Below are positions 27,895-37,563 of a stretch of DNA of 64,000 nt, piece after piece. The translations under genes were made by a program, and so were the position numbers. Below the pieces are notes generated by a model. It did no database searches. It was given only the letters and a program-made list of their open reading frames with translations, and had not been told where the DNA came from. The stretch is from Vibrio navarrensis. Lineage in GTDB: Bacteria > Pseudomonadota > Gammaproteobacteria > Enterobacterales > Vibrionaceae. The first letter of the stretch is position 1, and the number at the start of each line of letters is the position of its first letter. The DNA is taken from NCBI RefSeq assembly GCF_000764325.1, contig NZ_JMCG01000002.1, positions 558,001-622,000 on the forward strand. Reading direction: 5' to 3'.

Positions 27895-28998
27895 CTATTG
27901 TAGCTTTTCCGGTGGCATTGCCCAAGGGGCTTGCGTTGGCGTGCCTTCCAAACCCAATTTCCATACTCGGCCAAAATGTTTGTAGTGGCCCGCTTCCGTT
28001 CCCGCTCGCGGCCCCATGCCATGATAGAGGTCAAGGTGGTTTTGTTTCACCGCCCCGCCCGTATCGAGCACGATCAGCAGGCGCAATTGATGAGCCCCAC
28101 TCCAAGTGCCATCAGTGTTGAGCAGCGGTACTTCAGCCAAAATCGGCGTGCCCATCGGGAAAATGGAACGATCGCCGGCAACCGAAGCCATCGGCAGCAG
28201 AGGGATCCCAGCCGTTCCCGTCACAGGCGCTGCGGCGCGCGGCGCAAAAAAGACAAAAGAAGGGTTCTGTTCGAGCAGTTCTCGCACGCTGGCTTCATCG
28301 TTACGCAGTACCCAATCTTTGATCGCCTTGAGCGACATTTTTTCTCGTGCCACTTCGCCGCGTTCAATCAACACCTTACCAATGCTGACGTACGCTTTGT
28401 TGTTTTTCCCGGCATAAGCGAAATATTCCAGCGTATCGTCGTCACCAAAATGAACAAAGCCGCTGCCTTGCACTTCCATGATAAACGGATCGATCAAGTT
28501 CTCTGCGTAACCAAGCTCCAATCCTTGTCCTTGCAGCGCACCAGCATAAATTTGCGCGCGGGTCGGACAATCTTCACTACACTCCGGTTTGCGGTAAACG
28601 GGATAGCGAAAACGCTCATCAGGCTGATGGCGAAGCTCCATCACCGGAGAAAAATAGCCAGTAAACAATACATTGCCTTGCTTATCTCCACCGCCGAGCT
28701 GTGCGGTTTGAATGCCAAACGCGCTCAGCTCACTCGGCTCGCCGCTTTGCAACACCCATTCATTGAGTTTTTCGTACAGTGGTTGATAGAGCGCCGCCAG
28801 CGATGGAGAGTTGCTCACTACCGCCTCAGACTGGCGGGCAAATTCGGTAAAATCGCGCGGTTTGCTTGAGTTGACTTGCTCGACTTTATTGAGCGGATCG
28901 GCGAACTCGCCATCAAGATACTGCTGAGCCCGATCGGTTGGCTGCGCACAGCCAAACAGAAGTAAAGAAGCAAACAGAGGAAAGGAAGGTTTTAGCAC
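27895..28998 (-). CDS. mltA: Membrane-bound lytic murein transglycosylase A
   Basis: An outer-membrane lipoprotein of 367 residues that cleaves peptidoglycan to 1,6-anhydro muropeptides, which AmpG recycles. The lipobox signal MLKPSFPLFASLLLFGC puts the lipidated Cys at 17. MltA features include FTGYFSPVMELRH, EVQGSGFVHFGD and the 3D-type C-terminal region VLDTGGAVKQNHLDLYHGMG, which contains the catalytic Asp. It has its own short 3' region and no obvious operon partner. Confidence 0.94.
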   Translation of the reverse strand: MLKPSFPLFASLLLFGCAQPTDRAQQYLDGEFADPLNKVEQVNSSKPRDFTEFARQSEAVVSNSPSLAALYQPLYEKLNEWVLQSGEPSELSAFGIQTAQLGGGDKQGNVLFTGYFSPVMELRHQPDERFRYPVYRKPECSEDCPTRAQIYAGALQGQGLELGYAENLIDPFIMEVQGSGFVHFGDDDTLEYFAYAGKNNKAYVSIGKVLIERGEVAREKMSLKAIKDWVLRNDEASVRELLEQNPSFVFFAPRAAAPVTGTAGIPLLPMASVAGDRSIFPMGTPILAEVPLLNTDGTWSGAHQLRLLIVLDTGGAVKQNHLDLYHGMGPRAGTEAGHYKHFGRVWKLGLEGTPTQAPWAMPPEKLQ

Positions 28999-29116
28999 AC
29001 GTTATCATCCATCAATCAAGGTGAAGTGAAGGATGGCAAACTCACGCCACAAGCGCAATGGAAAAGGCGTAACCGACTGTGAGACTGACACAAATCTGAC
29101 CCGATAGGATTGGCAA

Positions 29117-29590
29117 CTAACGTAAAGAGAGATTTTGCCGCCCTTCTAAGCGGAAGATAGGCAAGTAGTGATCGTTGGAATCCAGCTTCATCTCAACGTA
29201 TTGCTGCTGACCTAAAATACGAAAGCGGCGCTCTTTTCCCCCGGTTTGGTAGGAAAAGTATTTACCATCGAACTCGAAACTGGTCGCCACCACCGAGCCG
29301 TTTGACGTCACCCCTTCCGCACTGAGCTCAAACACTTCACGGTCATAATGGGGCACATCTTGTTCCACCCACTTGCCATAAATCAGGCTTTTCGGCAGCG
29401 GTGGATTAATCGCGCGCGAAATCAAATCACCATACAAAAACAGCACCACCACCGTTCCTATCAGGGCTATCCCCATCAGGACTCGCTCCACAATTTTGCG
29501 CTGCTTACGCTTTTTCGCATCCATCTCCATTGCGGTATCTAAGTCGGTTTGATTCTTCTTAACAGTCGGCGGCATCTTGTTATCTTTCAT
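29117..29590 (-). CDS. DUF2850 membrane-anchored protein
   Basis: A 157-residue protein with a charged cytoplasmic N terminus (about 1-35, many Lys and Arg), one membrane helix (about 36-56, LMGIALIGTVVVLFLYG), and a periplasmic beta-rich domain starting LPKSLIYGKWVEQDVPHYDRE. It matches DUF2850, a family I know only from Vibrio and close relatives, with no assigned function. The periplasmic domain has the look of a small lipocalin-like barrel, which is inference only. It is divergent from argA. Confidence 0.8.
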   Translation of the reverse strand: MKDNKMPPTVKKNQTDLDTAMEMDAKKRKQRKIVERVLMGIALIGTVVVLFLYGDLISRAINPPLPKSLIYGKWVEQDVPHYDREVFELSAEGVTSNGSVVATSFEFDGKYFSYQTGGKERRFRILGQQQYVEMKLDSNDHYLPIFRLEGRQNLSLR

Positions 29591-29735
29591 TAATAGAACC
29601 CGGCTATATTACACCTCTGGTCGTGCTGAACAATCACGCAGATCAATAGTTGCTATCTCAACAAAAAAAACACCTTGCTAAAATAAAAATAAAAAGACAG
29701 AATTTGTGCATAAAAAATCACAAGGAAATCCAATT

Positions 29736-31073
29736 GTGAAAATTCGCAGCACCGCTCTCGTAAAAGGTTTTAGACAGTCTACTCCTTATGTCAACGCTCA
29801 CCGTGGCAAAACCATGGTGATTTTGCTCAGTGGGGAAGCGATTGAAGATAAGAACTTTGGCAACATAATTAATGATATAGCATTAATGCACAGTCTCGGC
29901 GTGAAGATTGTTCTGGTTTATGGTGCCAGACCACAAATCAATCACTTACTGGAGAAGCAAGCGTGCCAAACACCGTATCATAAAAACATTCGCGTGACTG
30001 ATGAAAACACCATTTCGGTAGTTATGCAGGCAGCAGGACAACTGCAACTGGCGATAACCGCCAGCCTGTCAATGAGCCTCAACAACACGCCCATGGCGGG
30101 CACTCAACTGAATGTGGTGAGCGGCAACTTTGTCATCGCCCAGCCGCTTGGCGTGGATGATGGCGTCGATTACTGCCACAGCGGGCGTATCCGTCGTATC
30201 GATACCGAAGCGATCAATGGCTCACTCAGTCAAGGATCAATTGTGCTGCTTGGTCCGATTGCCAGCTCGGTGACAGGCGAATGTTTTAACTTGCTATCGG
30301 AAGAGGTCGCCACTCAGGTCGCGATTCGCCTCAATGCCGATAAGCTGATCGGCTTTTGTTCCGAGCAAGGAGTGATCGATGAGAACGGCAATGCGGTTGC
30401 TGAGCTGTTCCCAAGTGAAGCGGACGCGGTGATCAAAAAGCTGTCGCAAGATGTCGATCTCAGCAGTGATTTTAGCTCAGGTACATTGCGCTTTCTCAAA
30501 GGAGCGGTGGCCGCGTGTCGTGCGGGAGTCCCCCGCAGCCACCTGATCAGTTACAAGATAGATGGTGCATTGATCCAAGAACTGTTCTCGTTTGACGGCA
30601 TCGGTACACAAGTGGTGATGGCCAGCTCTGAGCAGGTTCGTCAGGCAGATATTGACGATATCGGTGGCATTTTGGATCTGATTCGCCCGCTGGAAGAGCA
30701 AGGCATCTTGGTGAGACGCTCGCGCGAGCAGTTAGAGCAAGAGGTCGAACGTTTTACCATCATAGAGAAAGATGGCCTGATCATCGGCTGCGCGGCACTT
30801 TATCCTTATATTGAAGAGAAAATGGCGGAAATGGCTTGCGTGGCGATTCATCCCGATTATCGCGATGGCAACCGTGGCTTGATGTTACTTAACCACATGA
30901 AACATAAATCAAAACCAATCGGCATTCAGCAGATCTTTGTTCTGACCACCCACAGCGTGCACTGGTTTAGAGAACAAGGTTTTTATGAGATTGGCGTTGA
31001 TTCTCTGCCGATGGCGAAGAAAAACCTCTACAACTATCAGCGCCGTTCTAAGATCTTAGCGCTGCATTTGTAG
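29736..31073 (+). CDS. argA: N-acetylglutamate synthase
   Basis: First enzyme of arginine synthesis, acetylating glutamate with acetyl-CoA; 445 residues. The N-terminal two-thirds is an amino-acid-kinase-like domain ([32 protein letters not shown]) that binds arginine for feedback inhibition. The C-terminal GNAT domain contains [18 protein letters not shown] for acetyl-CoA binding. GTG 29736 has AAGGAA 8 bases upstream and gives the usual length; an earlier GTG at 29706 lacks this. No convincing ARG box was found. Confidence 0.95.
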   Translation: MKIRSTALVKGFRQSTPYVNAHRGKTMVILLSGEAIEDKNFGNIINDIALMHSLGVKIVLVYGARPQINHLLEKQACQTPYHKNIRVTDENTISVVMQAAGQLQLAITASLSMSLNNTPMAGTQLNVVSGNFVIAQPLGVDDGVDYCHSGRIRRIDTEAINGSLSQGSIVLLGPIASSVTGECFNLLSEEVATQVAIRLNADKLIGFCSEQGVIDENGNAVAELFPSEADAVIKKLSQDVDLSSDFSSGTLRFLKGAVAACRAGVPRSHLISYKIDGALIQELFSFDGIGTQVVMASSEQVRQADIDDIGGILDLIRPLEEQGILVRRSREQLEQEVERFTIIEKDGLIIGCAALYPYIEEKMAEMACVAIHPDYRDGNRGLMLLNHMKHKSKPIGIQQIFVLTTHSVHWFREQGFYEIGVDSLPMAKKNLYNYQRRSKILALHL

Positions 31074-31166
31074 AGCTTCCTACTGGCAAAAGCGTGAAAT
31101 CCGATATGCAATGCTTTACATTATTTTTGCTCACATTTTGTTCTTTTTTTAATCAGCGCACTGCTT

Positions 31167-31293
31167 TATAATGCGCGCCATTCAGGAATACCACCTGAAC
31201 CAAGGACATCGGAAATACACCATTGCACGGAATGCTCGATTGATTACTTAACCGCCGTCAGTAGGCCACGGCTAAGCAATAAAGAGCACTAAT
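31167..31293 (+). promoter_or_regulatory. Promoter and structured leader of a small-protein gene
   Basis: A perfect TATAAT -10 lies at 31167-31172, with no good -35 at 17 bases. Downstream, two hairpins are seen in the leader: TTCAGG / CCTGAA (31181-31186, 31194-31199) and GCCGT / ACGGC near 31252-31272. The leader is about 115 bases, long for a 60-codon gene. Confidence 0.55.
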
Positions 31294-31476
31294 ATGAAAA
31301 CCGTTATTTGTAATTCGTTGCAAAGCTTCTGGGATATGGCAGATAACCAGTTTCTAGAAGGTCTGGATGTTCACTGTGTTTTCCCAGTGAACGCCGCGTT
31401 AAAAGAGTTCATCATGAACTACCAACAGCAATACCGAATTCGCAGCATCACTTTCACTAAAGCGTTTCATGCTTAA
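31294..31476 (+). CDS. Small protein of unknown function (60 residues)
   Basis: I do not recognise this gene. It encodes 60 residues, starting MKTVICNSLQSFWDMADNQF and ending RIRSITFTKAFHA, with two Cys (6 and 29), no membrane segment and no signal peptide. Translation is supported by AAAGAG 7 bases before the ATG, a TATAAT promoter upstream and a strong terminator hairpin 10 bases after the stop. It is therefore an independent transcription unit between argA and recD, which are direct neighbours in E. coli. Related proteins are expected in other vibrios but could not be checked. Confidence 0.7.
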   Translation: MKTVICNSLQSFWDMADNQFLEGLDVHCVFPVNAALKEFIMNYQQQYRIRSITFTKAFHA

Positions 31477-31485
31477 ACAGTTTTA

Positions 31486-31510
31486 CAAGGCCGGGGTTAT
31501 CCCGGCCTTG
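31486..31510 (+). terminator. Terminator after the small-protein gene
   Basis: A perfect 10-pair GC-rich stem CAAGGCCGGG / CCCGGCCTTG with a 5-base loop. The T run after it is short. It may also serve recD on the other strand. Confidence 0.75.
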
Positions 31511-31541
31511 TTGCATCTGTGCGATACACGGTGACAACGGC

Positions 31542-33656
31542 CTATCCTTGCAAGCGCTCCACCAAGCCACTCGCCCGCTGAGTGCGGACACGAATCGCTC
31601 GCTTGAGCACTTGGCCGTCGGCATATAGCGCCAGTTTTTTCTTTGCTCGAGTAATACCGGTGTAAATCAGCTCCCGTGTCAGGATCGGGCTAAACTCTGC
31701 TGGCAGCACCATCAGTGTGAAGTCAAATTCACTGCCCTGCGATTTATGAATGGTCATGGCATAGGCCGTTTCATGTTCGGGGACACGGCTCGGTAAGATC
31801 GCTTTCATGCTACCGTCAGGCAGTTCAAAAAAGACTTTCAAGCGCGCTTCGCCCTCACTCTCATCACGCATACAAATGCCAATATCGCCATTGTACAAGC
31901 CCAGCGCATGGTCGTTACGCGTCACCATCACAGGGCGACCGTGGTACCAAAGTTCGTCTTGAGTGCGGATCAACTTGCGCGCCGCAAGTGCTTTTTCAAT
32001 CCGTTGGTTAAGCCCGCTGACACCAAAATCGCCCTCACGCAGCGCACACAATAAGCGGCATTGATTGAACAGCGCCAAGACTACTTTAGCCTTTTCGGCA
32101 CTGCTTTCGCTCTCCCCCGTCACCGGGCTGAGCTGAGTCTCTTGCAGGCGTGCGAGATAGCGGCCATATTCGCTAACCAGCGTTTGTATCATCTGATGGT
32201 AGTTCTGCGCATTGAGATCCCAGTGGGTAATGTCACTCATCTCTCGCTGCCACACTTGATCCACCGCGTGCGCATCCCCCGCGTTAACTGCCCGCGCCAA
32301 CTGACCAATCCCTGAACGGGCATCAAAGCGAAAGCTTTTTTGCAACATGCATAAGCTGTCTGCAATCGACACTTTGCTGCGCCCCAGCGAAGTTAAGCTG
32401 GCAAAGCCAGTCAAACGCACCAACGCGCTCGCTTGCTCCGGGCTGTAACCGGTGTGAGAAAAGGAGCAAATATCTCCCAGCACTGCGCCCGCTTCCACCG
32501 AGGCGAGCTGATCTTTATCGCCAAGCAAAATCACTCTAGCCTGCTTGGGCAAGGCATCGATCACTTTGTACATCATGGATAAATCCACCATGGACGCTTC
32601 ATCAATCACCAACACATCCAGATGTAGCGGGTTTTTACTGTGATGACGAAATTCGGCGCTGCCGGGAATCGCGCCCAGTAAGCGGTGTAAGGTTGACGAT
32701 TCGGTCGGAATTTTGTTTTTCAATTCAGGGGAGACAGGCAGAGCCGATACCGCTTTGCCGATCGACTCCGTCAGGCGAGCGGCCGCTTTTCCGGTCGGAG
32801 CCACCAGTTTGATGGTGAGATCGTAACCGCCAGCTTGCTCAATCAGGGCCGCCAAAAGTTTACATACTGTGGTGGTTTTACCCGTCCCCGGCCCGCCGGA
32901 AATCACTGTAAAACGACGCGTTAACGCCACCGCAGCCGCCACTTTTTGCCAGTTGAGGCAGACACTTTGCGCCACCAAACTATCCAAGGCGCTGAGCTCA
33001 TCGACCTTAGTCGCTGCCGCGACTACGCGCTCAATCGCCGCCCAGTCAAGCTGACTTGCATTCACCACATCCAGATGGTCGCACACCAACTGTTGGCGCA
33101 GGCCTGCCGAGTCCGTACTTTCGTTGCGGCCACGCAGCAGCGCCTCAAGCAAAAAGCGATAATCACGCGCAAACAAGTGATCGAGCAAATTGGCCAGTTT
33201 TTTCATCTCTTCAGCGTCTAAACTTACCGCGCTACTGAGCTGGTTGAGCTTGGCCGCAACCATCACTTCATAGTGCCAGTAGCGTTGTAAATAGAGTCGC
33301 TGCCCATCAAAGATCAGCGGTAAAGCCTCATGGCTCTCGCCGACAATTGGCGATGCTTTGAGCTTTTCGGCCCAATCAATCGACGCCAACTGAGTATTCA
33401 GCGCTTGCGCCGCCTCACCGTATAAACCCAAGCGCGTCGCGATATCAAGGCCCTGCCCGTGTGAATCGATTAATGGCAAACAGATATGACCACGCCCCAC
33501 TTCCGCGCTGGCCAGCGCCGCTAACAGCGCCAGTTCCTCATCGTCACTTTGCGAGGCAATCAAACGGGCGAACTGGTAATCAAGCTGGCGCAGACTGCCT
33601 TGCTTGGCAAGGTCGGCAAGTAATGGCAAAAAATGCATCGCGGAATGGGCGCTCAT
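31542..33656 (-). CDS. recD: Exonuclease V alpha subunit RecD
   Basis: The 5'-3' helicase subunit of RecBCD, 704 residues. Walker A is GGPGTGKTTTVCKLLAAL (about residue 255), motif II is VIDEASMVDLSMMY, and the C-terminal motif is YAMTIHKSQGSEFDFTLMVLP with LIYTGITRAKKKL. The N-terminal domain that contacts RecB is present. It overlaps recB by 4 bases (ATGA). It supplies the fast motor before Chi recognition. Confidence 0.96.
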   Translation of the reverse strand: MSAHSAMHFLPLLADLAKQGSLRQLDYQFARLIASQSDDEELALLAALASAEVGRGHICLPLIDSHGQGLDIATRLGLYGEAAQALNTQLASIDWAEKLKASPIVGESHEALPLIFDGQRLYLQRYWHYEVMVAAKLNQLSSAVSLDAEEMKKLANLLDHLFARDYRFLLEALLRGRNESTDSAGLRQQLVCDHLDVVNASQLDWAAIERVVAAATKVDELSALDSLVAQSVCLNWQKVAAAVALTRRFTVISGGPGTGKTTTVCKLLAALIEQAGGYDLTIKLVAPTGKAAARLTESIGKAVSALPVSPELKNKIPTESSTLHRLLGAIPGSAEFRHHSKNPLHLDVLVIDEASMVDLSMMYKVIDALPKQARVILLGDKDQLASVEAGAVLGDICSFSHTGYSPEQASALVRLTGFASLTSLGRSKVSIADSLCMLQKSFRFDARSGIGQLARAVNAGDAHAVDQVWQREMSDITHWDLNAQNYHQMIQTLVSEYGRYLARLQETQLSPVTGESESSAEKAKVVLALFNQCRLLCALREGDFGVSGLNQRIEKALAARKLIRTQDELWYHGRPVMVTRNDHALGLYNGDIGICMRDESEGEARLKVFFELPDGSMKAILPSRVPEHETAYAMTIHKSQGSEFDFTLMVLPAEFSPILTRELIYTGITRAKKKLALYADGQVLKRAIRVRTQRASGLVERLQG

Positions 33657-36600
33657 AGTAACTCCATCTGACCAGGTTGACTGCTGGCTGGCTCTTGCGG
33701 CTCCTGACCATCCAGCAGACGATCCATTTGTTGTAAAAACGCCAGCGAAGGGCGCGCCGAAAAGATGCCGCTGCCACTTTTGCCATCCATGCCACGCAGA
33801 AACAGGTAGTAGACACCTCCAAAGTGACGCTGGTAATCGTAATCCGCTACTCGGCTACGTAAAAAGCGGTGCAGCGCCAAGGCATAAATCTGGTATTGCA
33901 AATCATAACGGTGATCGACCATCGCCCCTTTGAGCGCTTCGCCGTGATAAAAGTGCGTCGCATCGCCTAAGTGGTTGGATTTCCAGTCGAGTACGTAATA
34001 GCGTCCTTTGTGTTCAAACACTAAGTCAATAAAGCCTTTGAGCATGCCTTGCACCGTTTGAAAACCGAGGTCGCCAGCTTGGGCAGAGAGCGGATCGTGC
34101 CGCTGGCAAACACGATTGAGCGCGGCGGCGCTCAGCACTTCGATGGGGAGAAAGAACTCCATCTCGACCAAACGCTGACTAGGCGCTTTGTCTCGCAGGC
34201 GCAGCGCTTTGCCATCCAGCGGCGTCTCCAGCACAGTATCAATTAAGCGTTGCAGTACGGGTAACCAATCACTATCAATCTGCTCTTGCGCCATCAGCTC
34301 TGAGATGACTTGGGTATTGTGCTCTGATGTGGCTGGCTCGGTAAATTCCACCTCTTCAAACAGGGCATGCAAAAACGTGCCCGGACGGGCGCCGCGAGGG
34401 AAATTAAAAATGTTTTTCTCCACTTCCAGCACCGCGCTCTCATCTCGCTCCGCCGACGAGTCGATATCAAAGCCGCCGAGTTCCAAACTGGCATCGTACT
34501 CACTGTGCTGCGATCCTTGTTTGACCAAGGCAGAATAACTGGTCATGCGCCACAGACGATCAATCGGCGTGTGCAGCTCTCGCGCCGCAAGCGCACCAAC
34601 GGGCTGCGCACTGGGCTGAAATTTTTCCTCCGGCAGCGGCAACGGCGCGCAAACTTCGATGCACGCCAGCGCCGTTTTTTGCTGCAACAGCGCCGCGGTG
34701 AGATCGGCAATACCGCCCTGTTGACCATTTTGCAACAGATAGCCCATGGCACTTTGATGTACCCCTGTCGGCTCTTTGGTCGAGCGACCATTGCGCAGCG
34801 GCGCGCTACCGATGAAACAGCCATACACGGCGCGGGTCAGCGCCACATAGATCAGGCGCAAATCTTCGGCCAAGCGCTCTTTGTCTGCCTGCTTTAACGC
34901 CGCTTCGTGGCGGGTGATATCCAACACCGTAGTGTCACTGTGCGCGTCGTAATATTTCGCTTCATTCGCCTCTCGGGCAGCAAAAACAAACGGCAGAAAC
35001 ACCAGATCGTATTCCAGCCCTTTCGATTTGTGGATGGTGACGATCTGCACCAAATTCCGTTCTGATTCCAAGCGCTGGATCTGCTCGTCACTGCCGCCCA
35101 TGCCCATTTGTGCATCGCTAATCGCCTGCGCCAACCAGCGCAGCAAACCATGGTCACTGTCGAGCTCACCACTGGCTTGCTGCAACAGCTCACCAATGTG
35201 CATCAGGTCAGTTAGTACTCGCTCACCGTTCTCTTCACCGAGTAAGCGCTCTGCGACGTGGCGCTTAGCCATCACCGAACGCAGCATAGGCAGCACGCCA
35301 CGCTGCTGCCACAGGCGACGGTACTCGCGAAATTCATTCAACGCCGTATCCCAAGCCAACTCGTCATTGTTCAGCGCATCAAGCGTGGCGGCGTCTAAAG
35401 CAAACAGCTCAGACGCCAGCGAAGCGCGCAGCGCGCGATCGTTGTCTGGGGTTAACACCGCTTGCAAAAGACGCTGGATGTCCTGCGCAACCGGGCTAAG
35501 AAAAACGCTGTCACGATTGGAGAGATAGACACTGGCGATGCCCTGCTCTGCCAATGCTTTTTTGATCAAACGTCCTTCACTCCCCGTTCTGACCAGCACC
35601 GCAATGTTGCCCGGCAAAATGGCTTTTCGCTCCTCTCCGCGCTGCAGCCAAGCATGGCCTTGTTGCGACTGGCTGAGCACTTGCTGAATTTGACTCGCGC
35701 TCGACGCGGCCATCACTTGCTGGTACTCGCCCTTGCTAACCGGGCCTTGCTGCGCCTCTTGTAACCAGTAAGTGAGCGCAGGTTGCTTTTGACCACCCAT
35801 GATCCAAAAGCGATGCTCCGCCCCCGGGCTGGCGCTAACGGGCAGAAAGGGAATGTCTTGATCGTAGATAAACGGGCTATCCGGCCGTTGGAACACCTGA
35901 TTAACCGCCTGCACCATCTCGGCACTCGATCGCCAGTTGGTACCAAGCGTATAGTGAGCACTCACTTGATTACGCGCTTTGATGTAGGTGAAGATGTCTG
36001 CACCACGAAAGCCGTAAATGGCCTGCTTAGGATCGCCAATCATAAACAGACCGCACTCGGGATGGTTGAGATAGATACGGCTGAAAATGCTGTATTGCAG
36101 CGGGTCGGTGTCCTGAAACTCGTCAATCATCGCCACCGGATAGAGGGTGCGAATTCGGCTGCCGAGCAAATCTTGCTCATCATTATCGATTGCTGCGGAT
36201 AGCTGGGTGAGCAAGTCATCAAAAGAGAGCCACTGCTTCTGCATTTTGGCTTTCGCCAGCCAAGTGCGGCACTGCGCAATCGCATGAGCCAGCAGCGGCG
36301 CTTTTAAACTGATCGGCTGAGCAAGAAAGGCATCAATAGCGAGAAAAATCTCATGCTCGGGCACTACGCCCTGCGGCGTTTTCTCTGCCAGTTCGGTTTG
36401 TGAGAACTTGACCAACTTGTCCGGAAAATCGTAGCTGCTGGTTTCACTCGCTGCCCACTGATTGACGGTGGCAAGCCATTCAGGCAGCGATTTTTTGCTG
36501 TAACTGCGTTTATTGACATCGGACGCCGAAATCAAAGGCATGAGGTCGTCTTGCACCGCGCGCCAACGCGCTTTTAAATCGGCGATTTTTTCTAGATTGG

Positions 36601-37276
36601 CTTGATGCAATTCGGCCAAGCTGCCAGTCATCGGCGCTACTGTCAGTTTGAGCGGCGCGCCCGTTAAGTAGCGGCCAATCTCGGCGAGCAGTGCCGCTGG
36701 CGAGCTCCACAATTGGCGCACTTCCGCGGCCAAAGCCTGCGGTAAAGGATAGAAATTGCGTCGCCAGTAATCGGCGACCACCTGCGCTTTGAGCTGACTT
36801 TCATCGGTAACGAACTCATTGTTGAAACGACTACCAGACTCAAACGCGTTTTGCGACAACATGCGCTGACAAAAACCGTGAATGGTATACACCGCGGCCT
36901 CGTCCATTTGCCGTTCTGCTTGCAACAAGATCTGCGCGGCCTGACGATGATCATCAATCTCGGCCAACAGCGGCTTGATCACCGCATCATCACTTTGCCC
37001 ACGGGCAAACGCCAATCTTGCGGCATGAATGCGCGCGCGGATGCGATCACGCAGTTCGGCCGTGGCCGCTTCGGTAAAAGTCACCACCAGAATTTGATCG
37101 ACGGTTAACGGCACGCGGTGGCGGGTATCGTCACTGCCGTGACCGAGCAGCAAGCGCAAATAGAGGCCCGCGATGGTGAAGGTTTTGCCCGTTCCGGCAG
37201 ACGCTTCAATCAAGCGCGCGCCATGCAAGGGAAACTGCATGGTGTGCAAAGGAATGGCGACAGGCTTGTCAGTCAT
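33653..37276 (-). CDS. recB: Exonuclease V beta subunit RecB
   Basis: The 3'-5' helicase and nuclease subunit of RecBCD, 1207 residues. UvrD-type motifs are EASAGTGKTFTIAGLYLRLL near residue 24, MIDEFQDTDPLQY, and VQIVTIHKSKGLEYDLVFLP with LRLIYVALTRAVY. The C-terminal PD-(D/E)XK nuclease contains GFIDLVFEHKGRYYVLDWKSN. It repairs double-strand breaks and loads RecA with RecC and RecD. It is separated from recC by 287 bases. Confidence 0.97.
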   Translation of the reverse strand: MTDKPVAIPLHTMQFPLHGARLIEASAGTGKTFTIAGLYLRLLLGHGSDDTRHRVPLTVDQILVVTFTEAATAELRDRIRARIHAARLAFARGQSDDAVIKPLLAEIDDHRQAAQILLQAERQMDEAAVYTIHGFCQRMLSQNAFESGSRFNNEFVTDESQLKAQVVADYWRRNFYPLPQALAAEVRQLWSSPAALLAEIGRYLTGAPLKLTVAPMTGSLAELHQANLEKIADLKARWRAVQDDLMPLISASDVNKRSYSKKSLPEWLATVNQWAASETSSYDFPDKLVKFSQTELAEKTPQGVVPEHEIFLAIDAFLAQPISLKAPLLAHAIAQCRTWLAKAKMQKQWLSFDDLLTQLSAAIDNDEQDLLGSRIRTLYPVAMIDEFQDTDPLQYSIFSRIYLNHPECGLFMIGDPKQAIYGFRGADIFTYIKARNQVSAHYTLGTNWRSSAEMVQAVNQVFQRPDSPFIYDQDIPFLPVSASPGAEHRFWIMGGQKQPALTYWLQEAQQGPVSKGEYQQVMAASSASQIQQVLSQSQQGHAWLQRGEERKAILPGNIAVLVRTGSEGRLIKKALAEQGIASVYLSNRDSVFLSPVAQDIQRLLQAVLTPDNDRALRASLASELFALDAATLDALNNDELAWDTALNEFREYRRLWQQRGVLPMLRSVMAKRHVAERLLGEENGERVLTDLMHIGELLQQASGELDSDHGLLRWLAQAISDAQMGMGGSDEQIQRLESERNLVQIVTIHKSKGLEYDLVFLPFVFAAREANEAKYYDAHSDTTVLDITRHEAALKQADKERLAEDLRLIYVALTRAVYGCFIGSAPLRNGRSTKEPTGVHQSAMGYLLQNGQQGGIADLTAALLQQKTALACIEVCAPLPLPEEKFQPSAQPVGALAARELHTPIDRLWRMTSYSALVKQGSQHSEYDASLELGGFDIDSSAERDESAVLEVEKNIFNFPRGARPGTFLHALFEEVEFTEPATSEHNTQVISELMAQEQIDSDWLPVLQRLIDTVLETPLDGKALRLRDKAPSQRLVEMEFFLPIEVLSAAALNRVCQRHDPLSAQAGDLGFQTVQGMLKGFIDLVFEHKGRYYVLDWKSNHLGDATHFYHGEALKGAMVDHRYDLQYQIYALALHRFLRSRVADYDYQRHFGGVYYLFLRGMDGKSGSGIFSARPSLAFLQQMDRLLDGQEPQEPASSQPGQMELL

Positions 37277-37378
37277 CGGCGTAATATCTCCGGATTATCT
37301 GCTAATCGAACTGTGATCAAACATCAAAAATTCTATGAATAAATGCAAAGTGTATAAATATTAGGATGTTGTGAGATC

Positions 37379-37552
37379 TCACTCACGGAACCTCTGCACT
37401 GCTCTGGTTAGTATGCGCTTCATGAGCTCTGCCGTACTGTTAACGGTATTCTCCATCGAATCGTGGTCCCTCTGACCTCGTGGCCGTACAGCGAACGCCC
37501 TACACCAATAATGATTTTCTGGCGGCCACTCTACTCTTGCACTTTTCATCAT
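37379..37552 (-). CDS. Doubtful small ORF between recC and recB
   Basis: An open frame of about 57 codons from ATG 37552; it can be extended to TTG 37567, where it overlaps the recC stop. It contains many codons that are rare in the flanking genes (AGA, AGG, CGG, CGA, ATA) and shows no clear ribosome-binding site. Its stop lies inside a perfect 12-base palindrome GTGAGATCTCAC (37371-37382). I do not recognise the product. It may be a small acquired gene, a structured RNA region or chance. Confidence 0.25.
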   Translation of the reverse strand: MMKSARVEWPPENHYWCRAFAVRPRGQRDHDSMENTVNSTAELMKRILTRAVQRFRE

Positions 37553-37563
37553 CACCCGTACTG

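Noticed and set aside
27931..28869. 312-codon open frame on the plus strand
   Set aside because: It is fully antisense to mltA, which has a clear lipobox and family motifs; the antisense product is Arg/His-rich with no recognisable domain.
29591..29735. ARG box before argA
   Set aside because: AT-rich segments only loosely resemble TGAAT-N4-ATTCA and no pair with proper spacing was found.
31081..31166. argA terminator
   Set aside because: No stem with a T run was found; only T-rich sequence without a hairpin.
34367..34897. 176-codon open frame on the plus strand within recB
   Set aside because: Antisense shadow of recB in GC-rich sequence; no ribosome-binding site and basic low-quality composition.
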